In this document: positions 50,231-59,223 of the stretch, piece by piece | Layout: every line of letters starts with the position of its first letter | Numbering within the stretch: the first letter of the stretch is position 1 | Source of the DNA: Rhizobium sp. Root708 | GTDB taxonomy: Bacteria; Pseudomonadota; Alphaproteobacteria; Rhizobiales; Rhizobiaceae | Assembly: GCF_001429725.1 (NCBI RefSeq) | Contig: NZ_LMHV01000041.1 | Coordinates: forward strand, 310,001 to 374,000 | Length of the DNA stretch: 64,000 bases | Reading direction: 5' to 3' | Translations under genes and position numbers: made by a program | Notes under the pieces: model-generated | Seen by the model: the letters and a program-made list of their open reading frames with translations, nothing else | Told to the model about the DNA's origin: nothing | The model's database searches: none

Positions 50231-51278
50231 ATCTATTCTCCCTGTCGTTCGTCTCAAAGCCGCTGAAGAACGCGGCAAGCGACGTGCCTATACTGTCGAG
50301 GTTGTAACCGCCCTCCTGCACGATCACCGTCGGCAGGTTCAGGGCAGCAAAGAGAGCGCCGATTGCGCGGAAGCCGTCATCCGTCACCTTGAAGGGCGAG
50401 AGCGGATCGCGCCCGTGTGCATCCCAGCCAGCCGAAAGCACCAGCGCCTCGGCGCCAAAGGCCTGCAATGCCTTTGCCAAGCGAGCGTTGGCTGCGATGA
50501 AGGCCGCGTCATCTGCGCCGGCTTCCAGCGGTATGTTAATCGTCGTATCGAGACCGACGCCCTTGCCGCTCTCGTGCGCAAAGCCGCTGAAATATGGGTA
50601 GCAGCTTGCCGGATCTGCATGAACCGATCCAAAGAAAACGTCACGCCGCTCCATGAAGATCGATTGTGTTCCGTCGCCGTGGTGCATGTCAAAATCTATG
50701 ACCGCGACCCGCTCGAAGCGCTTCAGGAGCGCTTCTGCCGCGATAGCTGCATTGTTGAAGTAGCAGAAGCCGTTGGCCCGATCGCGATAGGCATGATGGC
50801 CGGGCGGTCTGGACAGAGCGAAGGCATGTCCTTTCCCCTCCAAGACGGCTGTGGCGGCGCTGACGGTCGCTTGCGCGCTCCAGTATGCGGCCTCGTATGT
50901 TCCTTCGGCCACCGGACAAGAGAGGTCGCCGAGATACAGGCCGGCCTGCGCATTGACCGTACCTTTCTCGATCAGATCACGGCTGACCGACGTGCGGTCG
51001 TGCGGAAACACGTTCGGCATGACATCGTGCCCGAACCCCGCCTCTCGCCAGCGCCGATGCGCCTCACTCAACCAGGCGACGTAGTCCGCATCGTGCACGG
51101 CGAGGATCGGCGCCACTCCGTGATCGCCAGGCGCAATAACGTGGGCTCCGGCGTCGGTCAGGGCGGCCGTCAGTCGCTCGGTGCGCGCTGCTGTTTCCTG
51201 CGGCGGGATGAACGCGCCATTGTAGAACGAGCGCTCCGGCCGGTGCGCGGCCTGATGCGGTGAGAAATAGGCTTTCAT
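50223..51278 (-). CDS. histone deacetylase family protein (acetylpolyamine amidohydrolase type)
   Basis: Zinc-dependent amidohydrolase, 351 aa. The charge-relay and zinc-binding motifs are intact: RPPGHHA (two His), VIDFDMHHGDGTQSIF and LSAGWDAHGRDPL (Asp/His/Asp zinc site), plus QEGGYNLD near the end with the catalytic Tyr. Bacterial members remove acetyl groups from acetylated polyamines. Together with the aminotransferase, aldehyde dehydrogenase and Pot-type importer this points to use of N-acetylated polyamines or similar acylated amines. It overlaps the RidA-2 start. Confidence 0.9.
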   Translation of the reverse strand: MKAYFSPHQAAHRPERSFYNGAFIPPQETAARTERLTAALTDAGAHVIAPGDHGVAPILAVHDADYVAWLSEAHRRWREAGFGHDVMPNVFPHDRTSVSRDLIEKGTVNAQAGLYLGDLSCPVAEGTYEAAYWSAQATVSAATAVLEGKGHAFALSRPPGHHAYRDRANGFCYFNNAAIAAEALLKRFERVAVIDFDMHHGDGTQSIFMERRDVFFGSVHADPASCYPYFSGFAHESGKGVGLDTTINIPLEAGADDAAFIAANARLAKALQAFGAEALVLSAGWDAHGRDPLSPFKVTDDGFRAIGALFAALNLPTVIVQEGGYNLDSIGTSLAAFFSGFETNDRENRYV

Positions 51279-51285
51279 CGCATCC

Positions 51286-52746
51286 TCATTGCGGCCGGCT
51301 ATCGAAGCGGGTCACGAATTTCGTGTTGAGATAGCCGTCGAACGTTTCCGTGCCGCCCTCGCTGCCATAACCGCTGTCGTTGATCCCGCCGAAGGGGGTT
51401 TCAGGAAGGGCCAGGCCGAAGTGGTTGATGCTGACCATGCCTGCAGCAAGCGCCTGCGCCGCGTGCTGCGCCCGGCTGCTGGAACCGGTGAAGACGTAGG
51501 AGGCGAGACCGAAAGGCAGGCTATTGGCACGTCGGATGACCTCTTCGAAATCGATGAACGGTGTAACGGCAGCGATCGGACCGAAAGGTTCGTCTTTCAT
51601 CAGCTTCAAGGCATCGGTGCCGCCGGCAACGACCGTGGGGGCGTAGAAGAAACCGGCATTGCCGATGCGTTCACCGCCCGTGACGATCTCGGCGCCCTGT
51701 TCACGGGCGTCGCGAACGAAATCCTCCATGCTGGTCACCCGCCTGCCATGGCAGAGCGGCCCCATCTGGACGCCCTCGTCGAAACCGTTTCCAACCTTGG
51801 TGGCGGCGACCTTCTCGGCGAACCGGGCAAGGAAGCGATCATGCGCCTTAGCCTGGACATAGAAACGGGTGGGTGAGATACAGACCTGGCCGGCATTGCG
51901 CACCTTCTGCGCCGCCAGTGCGTCGGCCGAAGCATCGATATCGGCATCATCAAAGACGATGACCGGAGCATGCCCGCCAAGCTCCATGGTGGACCGCTTC
52001 ATGTGGCGCCCCGCAAGCGCGGCGAGCACTTTTCCGACCTCCACGGATCCGGTGAACGAAATCTTCTTGACCTCGGGGGCAGCCAGAAGTGTCTCGGAAA
52101 TATGCGCGGAAGAACCCCAGACGATGTTGAGGCAACCGTCCGGCAGCCCAGCCTCCTGCATGAGCCTTGCGATCGCGACCGTCGAAGACGGCGATTCCGC
52201 CGGCCCTTTCAGGATGATCGTGCAACCACTCGCCAAGGCCGCGACGACCTTGCGCAAGGCCTGGCTGAACGGGAAATTCCAGGGCGTGAAGGCGATGCAG
52301 ACGCCGACGGGCTCCCGGGTCACAAGCTGCTGCACCCGCGGATCGCGAGAGGGGATGATACGGCCATAGATGCGGCGCGCTTCTTCAGCATGCCAATCCG
52401 CGTGATCAGCCGCGAAGCGGATTTCACCGATGGCTTCGGCAAGCGGCTTGCCCTGATCGCGCGTCATGCTGGCGCCGATTTCCTCGGCATGCTCCCGTGC
52501 TAGCTCGGCAAAGCGCCGCAGGATCCGGCCGCGATCAAGCGGCGAACGCTCCTTCCAGCTCTCGAATGCGCGCTGCGCCGAGCTTACGGCCTGCGAGAGG
52601 TCTTCGTCGGTCGCATGTGGCAGATGCCCGATGATCTGGCCCGTTGCGGGATCGCAGACATCCTGGCTCCGCTCCCTTTCGTAGATCCAGCGCCCATCGA
52701 TGAGCATGCCCAGTCGCTCGTAGCCGAAGTTGGTCTTGTCGGACAT
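51286..52746 (-). CDS. aldehyde dehydrogenase family (succinate-semialdehyde / aminoaldehyde type)
   Basis: NAD(P)-dependent dehydrogenase, 486 aa, family-standard length. Catalytic Glu in TMELGGHAPVIVFDDA, nucleophilic Cys in RNAGQVCISPTRFYV, cofactor loop FTGSVEVGK. The C-terminal GLALPETPFGGINDSGYGSEGG is typical of succinate-semialdehyde/gamma-aminobutyraldehyde dehydrogenases. It would oxidise the aldehyde made by the neighbouring aminotransferase. GGGGAGAG ribosome site before ATG 52746; 13 bp after the aminotransferase gene. Confidence 0.9.
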   Translation of the reverse strand: MSDKTNFGYERLGMLIDGRWIYERERSQDVCDPATGQIIGHLPHATDEDLSQAVSSAQRAFESWKERSPLDRGRILRRFAELAREHAEEIGASMTRDQGKPLAEAIGEIRFAADHADWHAEEARRIYGRIIPSRDPRVQQLVTREPVGVCIAFTPWNFPFSQALRKVVAALASGCTIILKGPAESPSSTVAIARLMQEAGLPDGCLNIVWGSSAHISETLLAAPEVKKISFTGSVEVGKVLAALAGRHMKRSTMELGGHAPVIVFDDADIDASADALAAQKVRNAGQVCISPTRFYVQAKAHDRFLARFAEKVAATKVGNGFDEGVQMGPLCHGRRVTSMEDFVRDAREQGAEIVTGGERIGNAGFFYAPTVVAGGTDALKLMKDEPFGPIAAVTPFIDFEEVIRRANSLPFGLASYVFTGSSSRAQHAAQALAAGMVSINHFGLALPETPFGGINDSGYGSEGGTETFDGYLNTKFVTRFDSRPQ

Positions 52747-52759
52747 CTTCGCTCTCCCC

Positions 52760-54145
52760 TCAGGCTACGTAACCCTGCGCCCGCGCCCAGGCCAGGGTAT
52801 CGTCAAGCGCCAGCTTCATGCGGCCGATCAGATCGTCGATCTGCTCTTCGTTGATGATCATTGCCGGGCAGAGACTGACTATGTCGCCTAGGCCACGGGT
52901 GATGACGCCGCGCTCGGTCGCGAACTTTCCGGCATGGTTGGCCACCGCCCAGGCCGGCGGGAAGCTTTCCTTCGTCGACTTGTCCTTGACGAACTCCAGG
53001 CCGGCCACGAGACCGACGCCACGGGCTTCGCCGATCAGCGGATGCTCGCCGAGCTGCTTGATGCCCTCCTGGAAACGGGGCGCGACGTTGCGAACATGGG
53101 TGACGATGTCGATCTCCTGATAGATCGTCAGCGCTTCCAGCGCCACCGCTGCCGCTACCGGATGGCCGCCGTAGGTGTAGCCGTGAGAGAACGTCCCGAT
53201 CTTGCGGCTCTGATCAACGAGCGCATCGGCGATCTTCTGGTTTATCATCAGGGCCGAGATCGGCATGTAAGCGGCGGAGAGCTGCTTGGCGCAGCTGATC
53301 ATGTCGGGCTTCAGTCCATAGGTTTCGGAACCGAACATGTTGCCGGTACGTCCGAAGCCGCAGATGACCTCGTCGGCGACCAGAAGGATGTCGTACTTCT
53401 TGAGAACTGCCTGGACCTTCTCGAAATAGGTCTTCGGGGGCGTGATCACGCCGCCGGACACCATCACAGGCTCGGCGAAGAATGCCGCGATCGTTTCCGG
53501 ACCTTCGGCCAGGATCATGGCCTCCAGGTTGCCGGCCAGCCGGGTGGCGAAGTCCTCCTCGCTCTCGCCGGGCTCTGCGAAGCGCCAGTAGTGCGGGCAA
53601 TCGGTGTGCAGGATGTTTGCGATCGGCAGATCGAAGTCGCGATGGTTGAATGGCAGACCCGTCAGGCTCGCGGTCGCGACGGTGACACCATGATAGGCCT
53701 TGCGCCGCGAGATGATCTTCTTTTTCTCCGGCCGGCCCATCGCGTTGTTGTAGTACCAGATCAGCTTGATTGCCGTATCGTTCGCCTCGGAACCGGAGCC
53801 CGCGAAGAAGACTTTCGACATCGGAACCGGCGCCATGGATAGAAGCTTTTCGGCGAGGCGAATGCCGGGTTCCGTCGATTTGTGCGCGAAGGCATGGTAG
53901 AACGGCATCGTCTTCAATTGGCGCGTCGCCGCTTCGACAAGCCGCGGCTCGCTGAAGCCGAGACCTGCGCAGAATAGCCCGGCAAGCCCCTCGATGTAGC
54001 GCTTGCCTTCATCGTCGAAGACGTAGATGCCCTCGCCGCCCGTGATCACATGCGGCCCCACCTCCTGGTGCACCGCAAGGTTCGTATAGGGATGAACCAG
54101 TGTCTCCTTGTCCAGGGCGTGAAGAGAGTTCGGACGATCGTTCAT
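52760..54145 (-). CDS. class III aminotransferase (putrescine/omega-amino type)
   Basis: PLP enzyme of 461 aa of the aspartate/omega-aminotransferase class III (SpuC-like). Landmarks: GSGSEANDTAIKLIWYYNNA, RRKAYHGVT, LLVADEVICGFGRTGNMFGSE and the PLP-lysine segment MISCAKQLSAAYMPISALM. It ends with a normal C-domain. Likely transfers an amino group from a diamine such as putrescine or cadaverine to pyruvate, yielding an aminoaldehyde. ATG 54145 chosen for the GGAG eight bases upstream; the frame extends four codons further. Confidence 0.9.
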   Translation of the reverse strand: MNDRPNSLHALDKETLVHPYTNLAVHQEVGPHVITGGEGIYVFDDEGKRYIEGLAGLFCAGLGFSEPRLVEAATRQLKTMPFYHAFAHKSTEPGIRLAEKLLSMAPVPMSKVFFAGSGSEANDTAIKLIWYYNNAMGRPEKKKIISRRKAYHGVTVATASLTGLPFNHRDFDLPIANILHTDCPHYWRFAEPGESEEDFATRLAGNLEAMILAEGPETIAAFFAEPVMVSGGVITPPKTYFEKVQAVLKKYDILLVADEVICGFGRTGNMFGSETYGLKPDMISCAKQLSAAYMPISALMINQKIADALVDQSRKIGTFSHGYTYGGHPVAAAVALEALTIYQEIDIVTHVRNVAPRFQEGIKQLGEHPLIGEARGVGLVAGLEFVKDKSTKESFPPAWAVANHAGKFATERGVITRGLGDIVSLCPAMIINEEQIDDLIGRMKLALDDTLAWARAQGYVA

Positions 54146-54188
54146 GGCAGGCTCCATAAGGAATGCTGTGGTGTTCTTGAATTGGTAC

Positions 54189-55238
54189 TCAGGCGATGAC
54201 GTGAACGTCTTCGCTGCGCCAGGTCACGTGACATTCGGAAACGCCATCGAGCTTGCGTGCATCGACGCCCGGCACCCGCATGCGGATCGCTTGTGCTCCG
54301 AGCTTGCCGATGACCAGAAGGTTGTCGCCATAGTTGATGGTCGTTTCGATCTTCAGCGGCTGGCGTTCCGATCGAGCATCATCGCTGATACGAATCATTT
54401 CCGGTCGCAGCAGAAGATCGGCCTTGCGATTGCGCTCGGCGGCAGCTGCCTTCGTTTCGACGATACCGACGGACGTTTCGAAGCGGCCATCCCCCAGCGA
54501 CGCGGCGGAAATGATGTTGCTGTCCCCGATGAAGGACGCAACGAACCGCGTTTTCGGAGCGAAGTAGATGTCGTTCGGCGTCCCGATCTGCTCGATCCGC
54601 CCCTGATTGAAGACAGCGATGCGGTCAGACATCGTCATCGCTTCCGTCTGGTCGTGGGTGACGTAGACCATCGTCACGCCGAGATCCTTGTGGATACGCT
54701 TCAGCTCCACCTGCATGTGTTCGCGCAGCGCCTTGTCGAGGGCTCCAAGCGGTTCGTCGAGCAGAATGACATCGGGCTGGAAGACGAGCGCGCGCGCGAG
54801 CGCGACGCGCTGCTGCTGGCCGCCCGAAAGCTCGGACGGAACGCGTTTCTCGAAACCCTGGAGGCCGACCTTGGCGAGCGCTTCGCGGGAGCGCCGCTCC
54901 TTCTCGGTCTTTTCCAGCCCGCGCATGCGCAGCGGAAAGGCGACATTGTCGGCGATGCTCATATGCGGGAAAAGCGCGTAGTTCTGGAAGACCATTCCAA
55001 TGTTGCGCTTGTGCGGCGGCAGGTTGTCGATCGCGCGGTCACCGAGGCGGATCTCGCCGCTGGTCGGATGCTGGAAGCCGGCAATCATCATCAGCGTCGT
55101 CGTCTTGCCGGAACCGGACGGCCCCAAAAAGGAGACGAATTCTCCAGCCTTGATGTCGAGCGAAACATCGTCGGCAGCCATATGCTTGCCGTCATAGGTC
55201 TTGTTGACATTGCGAAGCGTGAGGGAACGGGCGTTCAT
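54189..55238 (-). CDS. polyamine-type ABC transporter ATP-binding protein (PotA-like)
   Basis: ATPase of 349 aa. Walker A GPSGSGKTT, Q-loop VFQNYALFPHMSI, signature LSGGQQQRVALARAL, Walker B VILLDEPLGALD, and the TOBE domain at the C-terminus with RPEMIRISDDAR. Typical of spermidine/putrescine or iron(III)/thiamine-type transporters. It follows the two permeases and is 43 bp upstream of the aminotransferase. Confidence 0.9.
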   Translation of the reverse strand: MNARSLTLRNVNKTYDGKHMAADDVSLDIKAGEFVSFLGPSGSGKTTTLMMIAGFQHPTSGEIRLGDRAIDNLPPHKRNIGMVFQNYALFPHMSIADNVAFPLRMRGLEKTEKERRSREALAKVGLQGFEKRVPSELSGGQQQRVALARALVFQPDVILLDEPLGALDKALREHMQVELKRIHKDLGVTMVYVTHDQTEAMTMSDRIAVFNQGRIEQIGTPNDIYFAPKTRFVASFIGDSNIISAASLGDGRFETSVGIVETKAAAAERNRKADLLLRPEMIRISDDARSERQPLKIETTINYGDNLLVIGKLGAQAIRMRVPGVDARKLDGVSECHVTWRSEDVHVIA

Positions 55239-55252
55239 GGCTTTGCTCCTGA

Positions 55253-56083
55253 TCAGGATGCCGCAGCGGCAGGTTGGGTGGCGCCGTTTGGTTCCGCACT
55301 ACCGGCGGATCGCTCGGGGTGGCGTATGATTTGCGGCGCGAGCCAGATGCAGATACCGGCGAGCACCAGCAGGAAGAGGAACGACGATGCCGCCGAAATG
55401 GTCGGGTCGGCCTCCTGGCGAACGGCGTTGAACATCTGGCGCGGCAACGTTGCCTTGTCGCGACCGGAGATGAAGAGAGAGATCACCGCCTCGTCGAAGG
55501 AGGCGATGAAAGCGAATAGCCCCGCCACGGAGAATGCCGGGCGCAGGATCGGGAAGGTGATCAGGCGAAACGTCGTGAACGGCGAGGCACCAAGGTTCAT
55601 CGCAGCGCGCTCGACGGACTGATCGAATCCCTTGAGCGCGGCCGTCAGGATCAGGGTCGACATCGGCATCGCGATACAGCTGTGCGCGAGGATGACACCG
55701 ACATAGCTCTGTACCAAATGCAGCTTGCCGAAGTACATGTAGTAGCCGAGCGCCATGACGATTGTCGGAACGATCATCGGCAGCATGATCAGCAGGTTCA
55801 ACAGCCCGCGACCGACGAAGATGTAGCGCACGAGAGCGAAGGACGCCGGCACCGCCACCAGCATCGTCACGCAGACGGTGCCGACGCCGATGATCAGGCT
55901 GTTGACGAGCGGCTGCGTCCAGTTCGGATCAGAGAAGAAGCGCACATAGTTGGCCAGCGTGTAGCTTGGCGGCGGGAAGGCCAGCGAAGCGGAAGAACTC
56001 AGCGACATCGGCAAGACGACGAACATCGGCGCCGCGACGACGGCAATGATGACAAGTGCGAGTGCACGGACCCAGGGGCTCAT
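55253..56083 (-). CDS. polyamine-type ABC transporter permease (PotC-like)
   Basis: Membrane protein of 276 aa, six predicted segments. EAA loop: ERAAMNLGASPFTTFRLITFPIL, then FAFIASFDEAVISLFISG, as in PotC/YdcV. The C-terminal tail (SAGSAEPNGATQPAAAAS) is low complexity. Starts 4 bp inside the end of the upstream permease. Confidence 0.9.
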   Translation of the reverse strand: MSPWVRALALVIIAVVAAPMFVVLPMSLSSSASLAFPPPSYTLANYVRFFSDPNWTQPLVNSLIIGVGTVCVTMLVAVPASFALVRYIFVGRGLLNLLIMLPMIVPTIVMALGYYMYFGKLHLVQSYVGVILAHSCIAMPMSTLILTAALKGFDQSVERAAMNLGASPFTTFRLITFPILRPAFSVAGLFAFIASFDEAVISLFISGRDKATLPRQMFNAVRQEADPTISAASSFLFLLVLAGICIWLAPQIIRHPERSAGSAEPNGATQPAAAAS

Positions 56084-56931
56084 CGGTCACCTCCTGCCCA
56101 CAGTCGGTCGAGACCGAAGAAGCGGTTATAGACAGCATAGATCGCAAGCGTGAGCGCGAGCAGCACGATCGAGATCGCAGCGCCAAGGCCAAAATCGAGC
56201 GTCTGTTCGATCTGGTCACCAATGATGCCGGCGATCATCTGGTCACGCGGGCTGCCGAGCAGCACCGGCATGACGTAGAAGCCGAGGCAAGAAATGAAAA
56301 CCAGCGTACAGCCATTGACGATCCCCGGCGCACTCAGCGGCAGATAGATGGTCGTGAAGGCCCGCAAAGGGTTTGCGCCAAGGTTCTGGGCCGCCCGCAT
56401 GTAGAGCGGATCGATGCGCTTCATCACCGCATAGAGCGACATGGTCATGAACGGGATCAGCGCATGCGTCATGGCAAGGGTCGCACTAAATGTCGTATAG
56501 AGAAGCTTCGGGGCTGGATTCCACCCGAGCCAGACAAGCAAGGCGGTCACAGGGCCCTGATTGCCGAGGATGACCATCCAGGCGTAGGTGCGAACCAAAT
56601 AGCTGGTCCAGAAAGACATCGCGATCAGCGTCAGCAGAAACATCGCGAGACGCTTCGAACCGTTCGCCGCGACGTAGGCCAGCGGATAGGAAAACAGCAG
56701 GCTCAGCACGGTGACCATGAAGGCGGTCTTGAAGGTCTGCAGCAGCACTGAAGCGAACAGGCTGGAATGGGTGAGCCTCGCGAAATTTTGCAGGCCGAAG
56801 GCCGGCTGCGAGATGCTCATCCACCCGACATAGCCGAGCGGCACCAGAAAGAAGACCGAAAGAAATATCACCGCTGGCGCCATCAGCGGTATCGGCCCTG
56901 CGACCAGGGCCGGAGACGCTCGGAGTTTCAT
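56080..56931 (-). CDS. polyamine-type ABC transporter permease (PotB-like)
   Basis: Membrane protein of 283 aa, six predicted segments. EAA loop: MRAAQNLGANPLRAFTTIYLPLSAPG. SFWTSYLVRTYAWMVILGNQG is the PotB signature. Coupled to the PotC-like gene by a 4-bp overlap; the binding-protein gene is 132 bp upstream with a hairpin between. Confidence 0.9.
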   Translation of the reverse strand: MKLRASPALVAGPIPLMAPAVIFLSVFFLVPLGYVGWMSISQPAFGLQNFARLTHSSLFASVLLQTFKTAFMVTVLSLLFSYPLAYVAANGSKRLAMFLLTLIAMSFWTSYLVRTYAWMVILGNQGPVTALLVWLGWNPAPKLLYTTFSATLAMTHALIPFMTMSLYAVMKRIDPLYMRAAQNLGANPLRAFTTIYLPLSAPGIVNGCTLVFISCLGFYVMPVLLGSPRDQMIAGIIGDQIEQTLDFGLGAAISIVLLALTLAIYAVYNRFFGLDRLWAGGDR

Positions 56932-57026
56932 CGCCTTGCTCCTTCATCATCGGACTGAGCTCGATCGTCGAGCCCAGGGAGTTACGTCGAGGCGTCGGAC
57001 GCAGCCAATCCCGAGGTACTGATAAG

Positions 57027-57054
57027 TCCGGTCCCAGGTCAGTCCAGGACCGGA
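57027..57054 (-). other. stem-loop after the binding-protein gene
   Basis: TCCGGTCC / GGACCGGA, an 8-bp perfect stem with a 12-nt loop, just downstream of the binding-protein stop on the minus strand and about 95 bp before the permease start. No T-run follows. Same position relative to the binding-protein gene as three other hairpins in this window. Confidence 0.55.
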
Positions 57055-57063
57055 ACGCTCATG

Positions 57064-58140
57064 TCAGATGCCAACCCAGCTTTCGAAGCGGCTTGTCACC
57101 TCATCCAGTTGCGGCAGAAGCTTCGCCGCATCGATCACCACGGCCTTGGCCAGGTGCTCCGGATAGGTCGGCATATAGATCGCGACGTCCTTCGGTATGA
57201 AATCGAAGGATTTCGGGTTCATCGGACCACTCTGGTCCTGGATGCAGAACTTTGCGAGGCCTTCGGCATTGCCGGCGATATGATTGAGCAGCTTGAAGCC
57301 GTTCTCGGCGCGCGGGGAGCCCTTTGCCACGACCCAGCAACCCTTATCGATGACCGCCTGATCCCAGAGAATTTCGACCTTGTCCTTGGATCCTTCCTGG
57401 GCTGCGCGAGCATCGGAATTCCAGACGGCTGCCATGTCGACTTCGCCGTCCAGGAGAACCTGCCGGGCCTGCGGACCCGCCGTCCACCAAACACGCACGT
57501 CCTGCTTGACCCGGTCGAGAGCCGCGAAGGCGCGATCGATGTCGAAGGGAAAGAGCTGATCCTTCGGCACGCCATCCGCCAGCAGCGCGAAGGTCATGAC
57601 GCGCACGGCATGGCGCTGCATGCTGCGGGCGCCGGGGAACTTTTGCACGTCGAAGAAATCGGCCCATGTCTTCGGCCCTCCGTTCGGAAACTTTGATGCA
57701 TTGTAGGCCATCTGGTTGGCGAAACCATGTGTCGCGACGCCGTTCTGGTAGATGGCGCCTTCCCACAGCGCGGAACCGTCGACATGGCCTTCCATCGGCT
57801 CGATGAGACTGGCGGCATTGGCGCGGGCAATGTCGGCAACACCAAGCGTGGTGACGTCGAATTCATAGATGCCGGTGCTTGCCTGCGCCGACAGCTTGGC
57901 GAAGGAAATCGGCGAAACCGTGCGGATCTCGATACCGGTCTTCTCGGTGAAGGGATCAAACAGGTTGGCTTTTGCGGAAGCCTCCCAGTCACCGCCCCAG
58001 GTATTGACGTAGAGCACGTTCTCGTCGGCGGTTGCGCGCCGCACGAAAGGAGAGGCGAGGATCGCCGCGCCGAAAAGGCCTGCCCCGAGCACAGTGCGGC
58101 GTGACAGGGGGGTAGCTGATGCTTTCTTGAACTCTTCCAT
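57064..58140 (-). CDS. polyamine-type ABC transporter substrate-binding protein (PotD-like)
   Basis: Periplasmic receptor, 358 aa. It has a twin-arginine signal: SRRTVLGAGLFGAAILASP, cleaved near RATA. Mature protein opens VLYVNTWGGDWEASAKANLFDPFTEKTGIEI as in PotD/family 8 binding proteins. It also shows VWWTAGPQARQVLLDGEVDMAAVWNSD. Tat export is unusual for this family but common in rhizobia. Likely ligand is a polyamine or a related amine. ATG 58140 follows GGAGAAAG. Confidence 0.87.
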   Translation of the reverse strand: MEEFKKASATPLSRRTVLGAGLFGAAILASPFVRRATADENVLYVNTWGGDWEASAKANLFDPFTEKTGIEIRTVSPISFAKLSAQASTGIYEFDVTTLGVADIARANAASLIEPMEGHVDGSALWEGAIYQNGVATHGFANQMAYNASKFPNGGPKTWADFFDVQKFPGARSMQRHAVRVMTFALLADGVPKDQLFPFDIDRAFAALDRVKQDVRVWWTAGPQARQVLLDGEVDMAAVWNSDARAAQEGSKDKVEILWDQAVIDKGCWVVAKGSPRAENGFKLLNHIAGNAEGLAKFCIQDQSGPMNPKSFDFIPKDVAIYMPTYPEHLAKAVVIDAAKLLPQLDEVTSRFESWVGI

Positions 58141-58240
58141 CCGTCTTTCTCCTTATTTCGAATGGTCGGTTGATCGCTGTTCCGGGAGCCGCTCGATTTG
58201 GCTGCTCTTCTTGTTCTTGGATGCCGGATTTCGGAATCGG

Positions 58241-59212
58241 TCAGTCGGCGCGGAAAGCCTCGGAATAGAGGCGCAGCCAGTTGTCGCGCAGAATCTTCTT
58301 GGCCTCTTCCTGATTGAAGCCAACGCGCAGCAGGGCCGGTGCGACTTCCTTCAGATTGTCGGGCTTCAGCAGCCATTCCGGCTTAGGCACCGCGCCAGGC
58401 GTTGCCGCCGAGCCCGCGCCATATTGAACCGACCGGGTCCAGCGGCCCTTGCGCATCCAGTCATAGTCACGCTGGGTGTGATTGTGCGAAATGTCGGTAC
58501 CGATGCCGACGTGATCGATGCCGGCGATGTCGACCGTGCGCGCCACCATCTCGCACCAGCCGTCCACGGTCGCGCAGGCGCTGTCGGGCGTGATGTTGCG
58601 ATAGGCAACGCAACCAATGACACCGCCACGTTCGGCCAAAGCCTTGATCACCCTGTCGGACTTGTTGCGCTTGTGGGCGAAGAGCGAGGCGGCATTCGCG
58701 TGGGTGATGGCCACCGGTTTTTGCGACCACTCGATCGCATCAAGTGTCGTCTTGTCGCCCACGTGAGAGAGATCGACCAGCATGCCGACCCGGTTCATCT
58801 CGCGAACGACATCTTTGCCGAAGCGAGCCAGACCGCTGTCGTTTTCCTCGTAGCAGGAACCGCCAAGTTCGTTCTGGTTATTGTAGGTAAGCTGCACGAC
58901 GCGAATGCCGAGTTCCGCGAAGAACTCGACGTAGGCGATCCGGTCCTCGAAGAGGTTGGAATTCTGGTAGCCGAGCACGACCGCGAGTTTTCCTTCGCGC
59001 TCGGCGCGCTCGATATCCGCAGCCGTCCTGGCGATCAGGATGAGGTCACCGTTCTCCCGCTCCATGTCGCGCCAGCGCGCCAGCGAATCCAGCGATTCCA
59101 TCGTTCCTTCCCAGAAGCCGAGCGTCGGCGTGACGGCGCTATAGCCGCCGCGCTTCAGCGCTTCGAAGGATTCCCGGTTGAAATGTCCGCATTGAAGAGC
59201 ATCGATAATCAT
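58241..59212 (-). CDS. membrane dipeptidase (peptidase M19) homologue with altered metal site
   Basis: Renal-dipeptidase-fold protein of about 323 aa. The C-terminal half is normal: VDLSHVGDKT and AITHANAAS (both His), HKRNKSDRVIKALAERGG and DHVGIGTDISH. The first metal motif, usually DGHxD, reads D-A-L-Q-C (residues 4-8), and the bridging Glu is not in place (LGYQNSN). So it may bind one metal or use His10 instead. It likely acts on an amide or lactam-like substrate rather than a standard dipeptide. ATG 59212 is taken as start because GGAAAG precedes it; a TTG lies five codons upstream. No signal peptide. Confidence 0.85.
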   Translation of the reverse strand: MIIDALQCGHFNRESFEALKRGGYSAVTPTLGFWEGTMESLDSLARWRDMERENGDLILIARTAADIERAEREGKLAVVLGYQNSNLFEDRIAYVEFFAELGIRVVQLTYNNQNELGGSCYEENDSGLARFGKDVVREMNRVGMLVDLSHVGDKTTLDAIEWSQKPVAITHANAASLFAHKRNKSDRVIKALAERGGVIGCVAYRNITPDSACATVDGWCEMVARTVDIAGIDHVGIGTDISHNHTQRDYDWMRKGRWTRSVQYGAGSAATPGAVPKPEWLLKPDNLKEVAPALLRVGFNQEEAKKILRDNWLRLYSEAFRAD

Positions 59213-59223
59213 GGTCTTTCCAT

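Noticed and set aside
54144..55622. 492-aa plus-strand frame under the PotA-like ATPase and PotC-like permease
   Set aside because: Antisense shadow of two certain genes; no recognisable domain.
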